Positions 32,301 to 42,100 of a stretch of DNA of 64,000 nt are shown in pieces. The stretch comes from Coptis chinensis (Eukaryota; Streptophyta; Magnoliopsida; Ranunculales; Ranunculaceae). Location: assembly GCA_015680905.1 (NCBI GenBank), contig CM027377.1:60161501-60225500 (forward strand), written 5' to 3'. The first letter of the stretch is position 1; each line of letters starts with the position of its first letter. Under the pieces are notes generated by a model. That model was not told the origin of the DNA and searched no databases. It saw only the letters and a list, made by a program, of their open reading frames with translations. Both the position numbers and the translations under genes were made by a program.

Positions 32301-35300
32301 CTTACTAAAGACCAATTTTCCATTGGTGACTATAATAAATTGAAGCATCGCAAGATTGGTCCTGTGGAGGTGATTGAAAAGATTAACGCTAATGCCTATC
32401 GCCTTCGTTTGCCTAGTCATATCCGGACGTCAGATGTCTTCAATGTTCAACATCTCATTCCATTCTGTGGTGATTCGTCTGACGATGAGGATGTTTTAAA
32501 TTTGAGGACGAATTCCTTCCAACCAAGGGGGAATGATGCAGTACAGATTATGGCTGAAGAATACTTGGAGGAATATGATGGGATCGTCAAAGTATGAGAG
32601 GTTTCTCTGAGTAGTACGAGCGCGGGGTGCGCTCAGTTTGCCTTGATACAAGCGTAGGTCACACTCAAAGCTAACGAATGTTACAGTAGATCGAGCGCAT
32701 GGTGCGCTCAGTTTTGCCGTCATATAAGCGCGGGTCGCGCTCTGGGATTTATCATGGGCTTTACACGAATAATTGATAATTTTGTTTATTTTTGGTAGGA
32801 TTAGTTCGGGAAAGTCATCGCTTGTTTAGTTTAGGGTTAGGACGCCTATTTAAAGGCTTAGGAGGATTGTGATAACATTATTCATTGATTTTATAAAGTT
32901 ATTTCATCGTTTCTTGGTTAAAAAGCGATTCTTTTGATTGTTTGTGAGCTAACGCACTTAGTATTACATTAGTGCGTCTACATGCATGTAGGTCTACTGA
33001 TATAGATATACATCCATTGCTATGCGCATAGGCATATGTGTTCTAACTCTTCAAGCTCATCGAAGTATAAGAAAATCAAAACAATTTTCTGCATAGTGTA
33101 TGGACATACTTTTTTCATCTATAGGACAAAAACTCCGAGCACTTACAAATATTATTCATCTAAATGGCAGACATCTACAGACCAAAGTGTGATGGACATG
33201 GAAATAGCTAACAAAGTAGGTTGGTGTGCCTTCTCAATAATACGAATTCTGGGTACCATCGGCGTCATGTCTCAATGTGCATGGCAAGTGTTCGCCATTT
33301 TTGTTCCAGTGACTGCAGTGTGCGTATGGTACCAGGTAGGTTCTTCTCCCAATTGTTATGGTCTTTCTTTCTCCCAATTGGTGGGGGAAATAAGCACATT
33401 TTATACATGTAACAAATTGGTGGGTTTGATTTTATGTGGCGTTTACTGTGTCATTTTAAATTTGAATCTAAACTTGGTGGCCACAACTACAGCGATATTA
33501 CACACCAACTGCTAGAGAACTTGCTCGCTTGGATGGAATTCAAAGGGCTCCCATTCTTCATCACTTTGCAGAATCGCTTTCAGGAGCTGCTACAATCCGA
33601 GCCTTCGATCACGAATGCCGGTTCATCAATACAAATTTGGGACTCATCGATAACCACTCAAGACCATGGTTTCACAGTGTGTCAGCTATGGAATGGCTTT
33701 CTTTTAGACTGAACCTCCTATCAAACTTTGTGTTTGCTTTCTCACTGATTCTGCTTGTGAGCCTCCCTGAAGGAGTAATCAACCCAAGTAAGGATCGTTA
33801 AGTTTTAAACTTTTAAATTTTGGACTTCCTATTGCAACAATTTAAGAATATCTCTACACTATATGATAGCTCAATTTTAAGATTTTAGAACTACCTCCCT
33901 ACGTTTATTTAAATTACATCTCTCCTATTTATTAATTACAATTGGCTCCCTGATCTCTATTAAAATTGAACCACCTCTTTCTTCAATAATTTTAGGATAG
34001 TCTTCTTAATTTAAAAGCTAAAATTTATGTATAGGAATTGTATATCTTCCCCATTTTAAGAAAATTGTTTCTCATTTCCTAGTGAGAGATTCACAAAAAA
34101 TTGTTTCTCTTTAGTTTTTTTTAACAATTTTCATTTTAGTTCTTTACAACTTGGCGAACTCATGCGTAGCACAACACATGCTAGTTTATAATTTAATGGG
34201 TGGAGCAAGAATTTAATGGGCATGGAAACTTCACAGGCATTGCAGGGTTGGCAGTAACATATGGACTGAGTTTGAATGTGCAACAAGCCTCTGTTATATG
34301 GAACATATGCAATGCAGAGAATAAAATGATCTCCGTGGAGAGGATATTACAATATTCAAAAATTAAAAGTGAAGCCTCTCTGGTGATTGACGAAAATAGG
34401 CCACCAAACAACTGGCCAGAGTGTGGGAGAATATGCTTCCAAAACTTGCAGGTAAAACTTCCAAATCATAAATCTCTATGATTCAATTTTGAAGTTGCAG
34501 AAAAAGAAAAACAAACATGGATTTCAATGGGACGTAAAATCAATAAGAGAAGAAATAGATGTCGGATTTGGTCTTTCAAATGCTAGATTTTATAGGAGAG
34601 ATAATGCCAAGACAATTGGTTGATTTTCTAGGATTAGCCACCAACATTCTTTTTTCTTTTCTCTCTTTTCTTTTTCTGTTTCACTCCTGCTCTGTAAAAC
34701 GTATATTGTTATTATGTTACAGATCCGATATGCTGAACACCTTCCATCTGTCTTAAAAAACATTACTTGCACGTTTCCGGGAAGGAAGAAGGTTGGAGTA
34801 GTTGGAAGAACAGGAAGTGGGAAGTCGACACTCATACAAGCAATATTCCGAATCGTGGAACCCAGGGAAGGAAGCATCACAATTGATAATGTAGACATTT
34901 GCAAGATTGGCCTCCATGACTTGAGATCCAAGCTTAGCATTATCCCTCAGGACCCAACTTTGTTCGAAGGAACAGTGAGAGGAAACCTTGACCCACTTGA
35001 GCAATACTCTGACGGTGAAATATGGAAGGTACAACTATAACCTATTGACACCAGTTAGGGAGAACGCTTATATTCTGTTTTTCTCTTGACATTTCACCCA
35101 GATTTCACCCATAACTTTAATAATTGTTTTCCCAGAAAAAAAGATCTATGAGTTCCAGGTAGAAATGTAGAATAGCAAACCAAAAAGCTCTACAAATAAA
35201 AAAACGGGTAACTTGAAAATCCTAGTGTATGTGCATTGTATTCGTCCATACATAAGTAAATGGAAGTTTCTACTTACATAAATAACAATGTAAACAAGGT

Positions 35301-36541
35301 TTATATGTCCTGTTAAGATGAACTTTTCCAGGACTAAAATCTTGATCTACTTTAAAAGAAGAAGTGCACAGTCCAATATATCAAACTGTATGTGGGTGTC
35401 CATTGGTGGGGAAAGGATTTTTAGAACTTTGCATTTGCATAATTGCATGAGACTACACATATATCAATATTTACTACACCGTACCTTTAAAGAGAAAGTC
35501 ATGAAAAGAATATCAACATATAGAGTTTGAGACAATGTAGAATCTGAAATATGATTATGATATCTAAATAAAAAGGACTAAAATGATTATAAATTATTTT
35601 CAATAAGCTAATCACAGAGACGATATTTGTGCTGCCACATACTAAATTCCTGAGTGGATAAGAAACATAATTCTTTCCAAAACTAAATCATCAATATTAT
35701 TTATCTAGTTCAAGTTTTTATTCCTATGCGGCAGAAAATTTCCTAAATAATTTCTCAGAGTTTATTACTGAAGAAGTTCTTTATTTTTCAGGCTTTGGAT
35801 AAATGTCAACTTGGAGATGTAGTGCGTGCGAAGGAAGAGAAGTTGAACTCAGCAGGTAAACTCATCGACTACCACAAGTGTTAACTGGATACCTCTTTTC
35901 ACTTGGTTTTATTTTTTCTTTCTCTACTGGTAAAGAAGGAGAAAGAAGGAGGAATGGCAAACAAGGGATCATAACACAAACATCACTACTTCCGCCATAC
36001 TTGTGCCATCCCTTCAAAATGTGCTTCTTCCTCTTTTCAAGTTTTCTTAGTGATATACATGTATTTTACAGTGGTTGAAAATGGAGAAAACTGGAGCATG
36101 GGTCAGAGGCAGCTTTTTTGCCTTGGAAGAGCCTTGTTAAAGAAAAGCAGTGTTCTTGTTCTGGATGAAGCAACAGCCTCAGTTGACTCAGCAACTGATG
36201 GAGTGATACAGAAGATCATAAGTCAGGAGTTCAATGACCGTACCGTTATCACCATAGCTCACAGAGTTCATACAGTTATAGACAGTGATTTTGTCCTGGT
36301 CCTTAGTGAAGGTAAGAATTTCGAATTGATGAAAAACCGAAAGAATCTGCGCAAAATGGCAGAGAAATTTATATTTATAGTCTTTGATCAATTTGCAGGA
36401 AGAGTAGTCGAATACGACACACCAGCTAGGCTACTGGAAAGAGAGAATTCATTTTTCTCAAAGCTTATACGGGAATATTCTTTGAGGTCACATAGTTATA
36501 ACAACTTGAACCACTTACAGCATGCAAATGGTGTTTCTTAG
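23362..36541 (+). CDS. ABCC: ABCC-type (MRP) ABC transporter, ABCC3-like, 10 exons
   Basis: A full transporter of the ABCC family; plant members move glutathione conjugates and other organic anions, often into the vacuole. Exons: 23362-25788, 26128-26214, 26329-26979, 33171-33335, 33493-33787, 34237-34451, 34723-35028, 35792-35855, 36072-36311, 36399-36541. All introns are GT-AG with consistent phase, giving about 1530 residues, normal for the family. An N-terminal hydrophobic TMD0 is followed by TMD1. NBD1 has Walker [10 protein letters not shown] (about residue 680), signature MSGGQKQR (about 769) and Walker B YLLDDP (about 790). TMD2 follows, then NBD2 with Walker [10 protein letters not shown] (about 1308), the ABCC-style signature WSMGQRQL (about 1412) and Walker [11 protein letters not shown]. 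The ATG at 23362 is the first in the open frame. The true start may instead come from an upstream exon spliced at 23435, so the first 24 residues are uncertain. Intron 3 contains a 5.2-kb retrotransposon; no stop or frameshift was seen in the exons. Confidence 0.93.
27794..28197 (+). repeat. 5' LTR of the chromovirus (404 bp)
   Basis: Starts TGATGCAGTACAGATTATGG. It lacks a 34-bp stretch present in the 3' LTR, probably lost between the two internal copies of a GCGCTCAGTTTGCC / CGCGGGTCGCGCTC repeat. It contains the start of the pol C-terminal coding sequence, as in the 3' LTR. Confidence 0.92.
28200..28210 (+). promoter_or_regulatory. Primer-binding site (initiator Met tRNA)
   Basis: TGGTATCAGAC starts 2 nt after the 5' LTR. 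It matches the usual plant TGGTATCAGAGC PBS except near its end. Confidence 0.88.
28228..29057 (+). pseudogene. Chromovirus gag
   Basis: ATG at 28228 opens MSRQAARG, then [14 protein letters not shown], but a TAG follows at about 28324 and a frameshift moves the reading to the frame at 28403. The capsid-like block has [20 protein letters not shown] (28515-28575). After another break the stretch 28812-29057 carries [16 protein letters not shown] and [16 protein letters not shown], the retrotransposon gag C-terminal part. Gag would form the particle; this copy needs at least three corrections to be read through. Confidence 0.85.
29032..30060 (+). pseudogene. Chromovirus zinc knuckle and protease
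   Basis: This 342-codon open stretch has the CCHC knuckle [14 protein letters not shown] (29119-29160) and the aspartic protease with [13 protein letters not shown] (about 29422-29455), whose D-S-G triad is intact, and [10 protein letters not shown]. It ends at TAG 30058-30060 just before the RT; a second in-frame stop lies at 30078. Gag and pol were probably one long reading frame originally, as in other chromoviruses. Confidence 0.88.
30061..31318 (+). pseudogene. Chromovirus reverse transcriptase and RNase H
   Basis: [22 protein letters not shown], then [15 protein letters not shown] and [12 protein letters not shown]. The catalytic box reads [12 protein letters not shown] (30450-30483), so the second catalytic aspartate is Asn. 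The frame breaks near 30936 after FEVCTDAS. RNase H continues in another frame (about 30985-31250) with [20 protein letters not shown] and VADAFSRR. A stop at 31316 precedes a broken integrase zinc-finger region. Confidence 0.88.
31319..32597 (+). pseudogene. Chromovirus integrase, C-terminus extending into the 3' LTR
   Basis: The zinc-finger part (31319-31600) is frame-broken. The core (31604-32005) contains [35 protein letters not shown] and [14 protein letters not shown], so D, D and E are present. A stop at 32003, then broken sequence. The C-terminal stretch 32277-32597 has [32 protein letters not shown] and [14 protein letters not shown]. Its last 21 codons and stop lie inside the 3' LTR that starts at 32534. 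Confidence 0.9.
32534..32971 (+). repeat. 3' LTR of the chromovirus (438 bp)
   Basis: Preceded by AACCAAGGGGGAA and followed by the TSD copy GTGCG. It carries two copies of a GC-rich internal repeat near 32615-32740. A TATTTAAAGG element near 32850 is a candidate promoter TATA. Confidence 0.92.
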
Positions 36542-37013
36542 AACTCTGAGCTTCTCAGACCATACTATGAAAGAGATCATTGATCAGGAAAAAAAAAGTG
36601 ACAACACCTCCAGCATTGAGCTTTTGCATATCTCAAACGATGTCATTACAAATGAGTTAACTAAGATGAGTAGTATCCCAGTCTTGATTCTCCTATATAA
36701 CACCAAAAACGATACTGACTCTTTTTTCTACGTCAGTGCTTTCTAAGAATTTTATCTTTGTCATAGAGAGAAGTGGAGTATTTCTAGAAGCTGGTTCTAA
36801 TTTGTGTTTTATTGTAATGCATATTTAAAACATCAAAACTCAAACTTATTTTCAGCACAATTACAGTACAGACAAATTGTTGAATAGCTTTATATATACG
36901 GATTATGGAATGAAACGCCTCAAGAGAATATGGCCCAGCAGAAAATACTGCGAAGTGGACTGGGCGTAGTTCTGGAACTGTTTTGTTGTTGGACAACCGA
37001 ACGAAACTGAATA
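36542..37013. other. ABCC 3' UTR and downstream flank
   Basis: AT-rich sequence after the ABCC stop with no other gene. The 3' UTR end cannot be placed. Confidence 0.45.
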
Positions 37014-37021
37014 GACTGAAC

Positions 37022-37988
37022 TAGGGGTGGGCAATGGGCTGGGTCGGGCTAGCTCGGCCCTAAACATTTAAAGCCTCTCAGTTATTAGGGTCGGGTCAGC
37101 CCGGCCCTAAAGTCCCTATAGGGCCGGGTCATAAGTCTAAATTTCAAGCCCTGACTCTATCCTAAGCCCTCTTTAACAGTTTAGGACCGGGTCGGGCCAG
37201 GCCTATATATTTTCTTCTTTTTACTACATCAGTTTTAAAACTCATTTATATTACAAAAAAAATTCAAAGATTTGCAAACTCAAAGTCACACTACTTTGAA
37301 ATTTAAATAACAACCAATCTAGTAATAATTCTTGATAAGTCTAACAATTTAAAATGCATATCCACAATCTAATAAACTGAAGACATGTAGACTCACATTT
37401 ATATTTCAAAATTACGGTTAAAATCACGAGAAGACACATTTTGGAATGAGCTTTCACCGACATAAACCGTTATTTTTTGTACTCAAATCTCACCAAAATT
37501 ACATTTAACATTGAAGAACACAAAGACAAATAAGAGTATGGAATGAGTTTTTACTGACGTCAATATATTTTTCATTAAAGGCTAGTGCCCAGTGCTCATT
37601 ATTATTCTTCATTACTAGGTTAGACGGGGAGTTGTGAGGTGTACGTGAGTTGTGAGATAGAAACAATTAGGTTTACAAGTTTTTATGATATAAGACAAGT
37701 TATTAAAAGTACCCATACGATAAGTGATAAATTACAAAAGACAGTGTTATTTTAATTGAAAATATGCAACAAGGAGTTTGATAATTTTAGTTGTGTATTT
37801 TATAGTGAAATTATAACTAGGGCTTGGTTAGGGTCGGGCCTATGTTTCAGAACCTTAGTTCTAACCCTGCCTTAGAAGGCATTAGGGCCGGATCGGCCCT
37901 GCCCTAAACTCTGTGAGGGCTTTATATGGCTTAGAGTCGGGTCGGTCAGAACCGGGTTAGGGTCATTAGGGCCAAATTCCCACCCCTA
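37022..37988. mobile_element. Non-autonomous hAT-type element, 967 bp, 8-bp TSD
   Basis: Termini TAGGGGTGGG and CCCACCCCTA form a perfect 10-bp inverted repeat. The flanks are GACTGAAC at 37014-37021 and 37989-37996, an 8-bp duplication as hAT transposases make. Both ends are crowded with GGGTCGGGCC-like motifs in both orientations, while the centre (about 37210-37800) is AT-rich. No transposase is encoded. It is inserted about 480 bp past the ABCC stop codon. Confidence 0.92.
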
Positions 37989-37996
37989 GACTGAAC

Positions 37997-39102
37997 CACG
38001 GTTATCATGAAGAAAATGGCCAGGCTATTCGTACTTCGCAGGCACACTTTTTTACTGTTTACAACCAAATCGAGCGCTAACTCATAGCCACGTCTTCGAC
38101 CAACTTGGCAGCAATTATTAACAGAATCAATCTCAAAATGGCTAATGGTCAATGAGCCGATCCCTAAAGTCTAAAATCCTTTATTGCCGCAAGGCTAAAT
38201 CCGAAATGATGCGGCCGTTTTGACAATTTCTAAAAGTTGGTACATATACAGCACTTTTTGTATAATAGTCTATACAACACCAAACTAAAAATTAATATTT
38301 TGTGGGTATGATTTTATCACTATAAATGTCATCTACAAAATTTGAGTTAATTTTGAAATCTTTATTATTTTAAAATTTTTGAAAATGAATTTTGCAACTT
38401 TTTTTATGATATTTTTAAAAATTAAACCTATTTTTTACCGAATTGTTATCTATTATGTAAATATGACATTTACAAAAAAAATTAAATCGTAAATAAATTT
38501 ATAAAATAAAATATAAATCATTATATAAAAAGTATTGTATATTTGGTCCCACTCTAATGTAAATTCTGCAATTTATTTAAATAAAAGGCGTTGAGTTACT
38601 AACTTACTTGAGTAGTACAGTTCAAACTCATTGACTAACCAAATATGATTATATATATGATTGAAGAGACAGAGTGGCTCTTTGATGACTGTCTTCGTCG
38701 TTATTGATTGTCTTGTTCGTAATTGTAATTGTTGGCACTTGGCAGTGATCATAAATAAGGGGTAGAGTAGTACTCTAATAAGTTTCCCACCGCCCTGCTT
38801 ACCGTCTCTATCAAACTTCAACTAGCCCATATTCCGTGCCACGTGTCTTCGTTTTTTAAAACATAAAATAAGGAAAATTAATTATTAATGTTAATCCTCT
38901 TGTCTTCCCTTGTCGTTTGCTAAAATGCTCAGTTTTATTTCTCTCTCCTCCTTTTTTTAGACAGACAGCAAATCCAATCCAATCCTCCCCTGGTTCACAA
39001 ATCTCGAGGCAAATTCGTTTTTTCTCCTCAATTCAAAACACCATATCACTTGTTTTTTTTTGCAGGTGTGGGGTGATTAGATTAAAAAAAAAAAAAAAAA
39101 AA
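37997..39102. other. Intergenic region and TOM2A 5' flank
   Basis: AT-rich, no gene seen. The last part (about 38900-39102) presumably holds the TOM2A promoter and 5' UTR. It includes a possible 5' UTR splice acceptor (TTTTTTTGCAG, 39055-39065) and a long A-run (39084-39103) ending at the start codon. Confidence 0.45.
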
Positions 39103-42100
39103 ATGTCGTGTAAAGGGTGTTTGGAGTGTTTGTTAAAGTTTCTAAACTTTTTATTGACATTAGTTGGGTTGGGTATGATTGGATATGGGATCTATTTGTT
39201 TGTTGAGTGGAAGAGATTTGAAGATCATCATCAAATTGATATCTCTCCTTCTGTTGATGATGGGCATCAGTTTTTACAACTTGGTCGGCCTATGTTGTTG
39301 CTTGTTTCTCTTTCCAACACCATTCTTGATAAGTTGCCCAAAGCCTGGTAATTATTTTTCTTTACAAACATCTTAATTGAGCTTATTTCACCAATCACAA
39401 GTACATTTTTTGTGATGAAATGTTTTACTTGAGCTAGAATTGAGGCAAAATTAGGCATAAACATTTACTGTTCTAGCTTTTAGATTTGCATAGGGAAAAG
39501 TTTACTATATGGGCAACAAGGTCCTGGCCTGACTTTTTGTACCTAGGTCATTCCATGTTTGCTATTTTCAGAACGTTTTGTACCCGGGAAGTGGAGATTG
39601 GAAATTGAAAGTAGAAGAGAAGAGAATAGAGGGAGGACAAGAGAGAGAATGAAAAAAGGAAATACCTAGAACCACTATATGGAGAAAATTAGCAACTTTT
39701 GATGCACTTTGAGGGAGGGAAAATTTAGAAAATCTAAAACACATATTGGGAAACTAATTTTTACTTTTGCTTGGTTTTTGAAGATGGAAATACAGTTTTT
39801 TGTACTCGACACTTCCATATTATATTTTCCTTTCTTTCAATGAAGATGAAGTGGTTATTTCTTTACAACTAAGGAGAAGCTGTAGAACTAGGATGGTTTA
39901 ATCCAAGTAGCACATTAGCATGAAAACTTATGATGAAAAAGCTATTAGAGAAGAAGCTAATTTGTGACATTGAGTTCTAGTGCTGGTTTAATATCATATT
40001 TTTCATTTGAATGACATTTTCGAAATACAATGGAGAAAGGTCATTCATTAAAGAATCTTCTTCTTTGGTTCGAGATGGTGTCCGGACTAAAGATTAATTT
40101 GGGGAAGTCTAAAATCTACGGTATAAGAGAAATGGATAACTTGGGGAATATTGCTAATGTCTTGCGATGTGAAGTGGAGACTTTCCCATCAACTTATTTA
40201 GGGCTTTCCTTTTGGGGCAAAAAGTAAGTCGAAACCTATATGGGATAAAGTATGTGAGAAGGTGGAGGCGAAATTGGCGGGGTGAAAAGCTAAATTCATG
40301 TCCAAAAGGGGGAGAGTCACCTTACTCAATGCCATTCTTAAACAAATTTTCAATTATTTTCTTTCACTTTTTCCTATTCCTAAAGGAGTGATTGACCAAT
40401 TAGAGATGGTGTTTAGAAGATTTGTGTGGGGAAATAGTGAGGGGAAGAGGAAGATTTATTGGGTTAGATGGGATAGGCTTTGTCTTTGCCTTAGTGAGGA
40501 AGAAGGGGGTCTTGGGTGCAAGTATATATATGCCATGGGGGAAGCATTACTAGCAAAATGGTTGTGGAGATATGGAGAAGAAAAAGAATATCTTTGGAGG
40601 AGGGTAATAGTAGATAAATACGGGGAAGGGGAAAGTGAATGGAAACCAAAGCAACTTCGGGGGCCTTATGGTATCACACTATGGAAGAGCATCATGAAAG
40701 GGTGGGAGAATTTTTCTAAAGGGGTAACTCTTTTACCGGGTGAGAATAGTTTTATATCTTTTTGGCATGACACATGGCTTGGAAAGAGACCGTGAACAAT
40801 ATACCGCTATTTACGGTAGTGTGGTGAACAAAAATGCCAAGGTAGGAGATTATGCTAAAAGGTACGTGAATGGGATGGAATGGGAAATTACCTTGAGAAG
40901 GAGGTTAAATGATTGGGAGGCATCTACTTTCATTAGCTTGTTGGGCACTATTTATCAAGAGGGGGATAAGTTTGGGAAGAAGATGGGCACCTTTGGAGGT
41001 GGGATAAAAACAAAGTTTTCAAGGTGAAATCGATGTATGGGGTTCTCGCCAAGAATCATGTGAGGAGTGTTGAAACCTCAAGAGATTTTAGTGGATTTTC
41101 CATATAGGAGGATTTGGATGTCTTCTATTCCTTTTAAGGTGACATTATTCACTTGGATGGCGTTTCTAAGGAGAGTTCTAACCGTAGACAAGCGAATCTC
41201 TAAAGTAAGGACTATTGATAATAAATGCTCTTTTTGTAGAGGGATTGGAGAGGATGTGGATCATATCTTTATCGGGTGTTCTTTTGCTATGAGGATGTGA
41301 GTGGTGTTTTTTGTGTCATTCAACAAGCTTTGGACTCTGCCAATTAGAATTGAGGATGCACTTGGTGGGGATATTATAAAACATGCTCTATCGCCGAAGT
41401 CAAGGTGGATGGCGGAACACCTTCCTAGAGCAATTATTTGGGTTCTATGGAATGAAAGAAATCGGAGAATATTTGAGCAGAAGACCAAAGAAGCATTTAA
41501 AGTCTTGTTGGAGAACAAAAAACTAGTCTACAATTGGTCTAGGGGAGTGGCTGATTTGAAGACCTTAAGATAACATTGTATTTTGTACTTGAAGGGTATC
41601 TTATGTTTAGGGTGTGGGTAATCTGGTAACTTAGCATCTTGCTAAATAGGGGTTAACCTCTTGTAACTTTGATTATGATTTGGAATATATCTAGGTTACA
41701 TTGACACGCCGTATCAGACACGGATACGAATTGTCGGACACGGAAAATATCAAAATTCGAGGTAAATTACATGCAATATGTGTCCGACACGGGCACGTGG
41801 ATATGTATCCGACACTGATTTTTTTCAAAATATGGCGTGTCCATAACCTAGGAATATATGAATACTTTTTACCGCTATATATATATATATATATATATAC
41901 TTTCTTTAGATTTTACAGATTGTTCACTGATGTTCTCTTGTGCTGGTTTAGTATCATATTTTTCATTTGTATATCATTTTTGAAATATTTGGTTTTAGAA
42001 GTTTATATACTTTCTTTAGATTTTACAGATTGTCCACTGATGTTTTCTCATGATGGCGATGGTGTTTTTATAGGTTCATATACTTATTCTTTGGCGTCGG

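Larger units (their letters stand above)
27794..32971 (+). mobile_element. Ty3/gypsy chromovirus (CRM-like) inserted in ABCC intron 3
   Basis: A complete element of 5178 bp in the same orientation as the host gene. It has TSD GTGCG at 27789-27793 and 32972-32976, LTRs 27794-28197 and 32534-32971, a Met-tRNA PBS at 28200, gag with a CCHC knuckle, protease, RT, RNase H, integrase, and a polypurine AACCAAGGGGGAA before the 3' LTR. The integrase C-terminus has the [20 protein letters not shown] and [14 protein letters not shown] blocks typical of chromoviruses. The reading frame then runs into the 3' LTR, as reported for centromeric CRM elements. Several stops and frameshifts make it defective. 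Both LTRs end in CATTA/TATTA instead of CATCA. Confidence 0.93.
26980..33170 (+). other. ABCC intron 3, enlarged by a retrotransposon
   Basis: This 6191-bp intron has donor GTACGT after the LNR codons and acceptor GGCAG before TSTDQSV. Without the chromovirus (27794-32971) and one copy of its duplication it would be about 1.0 kb. Sequence at 26980-27788 and 32977-33170 is AT-rich with no other feature recognised. Confidence 0.85.

Noticed and set aside
38917-39102. N-terminal extension of TOM2A
   Set aside because: The upstream part of the frame has no ATG (it opens with TTG) and crosses a poly-A run. Position 39103 is the first ATG and gives the family's usual N-terminus.
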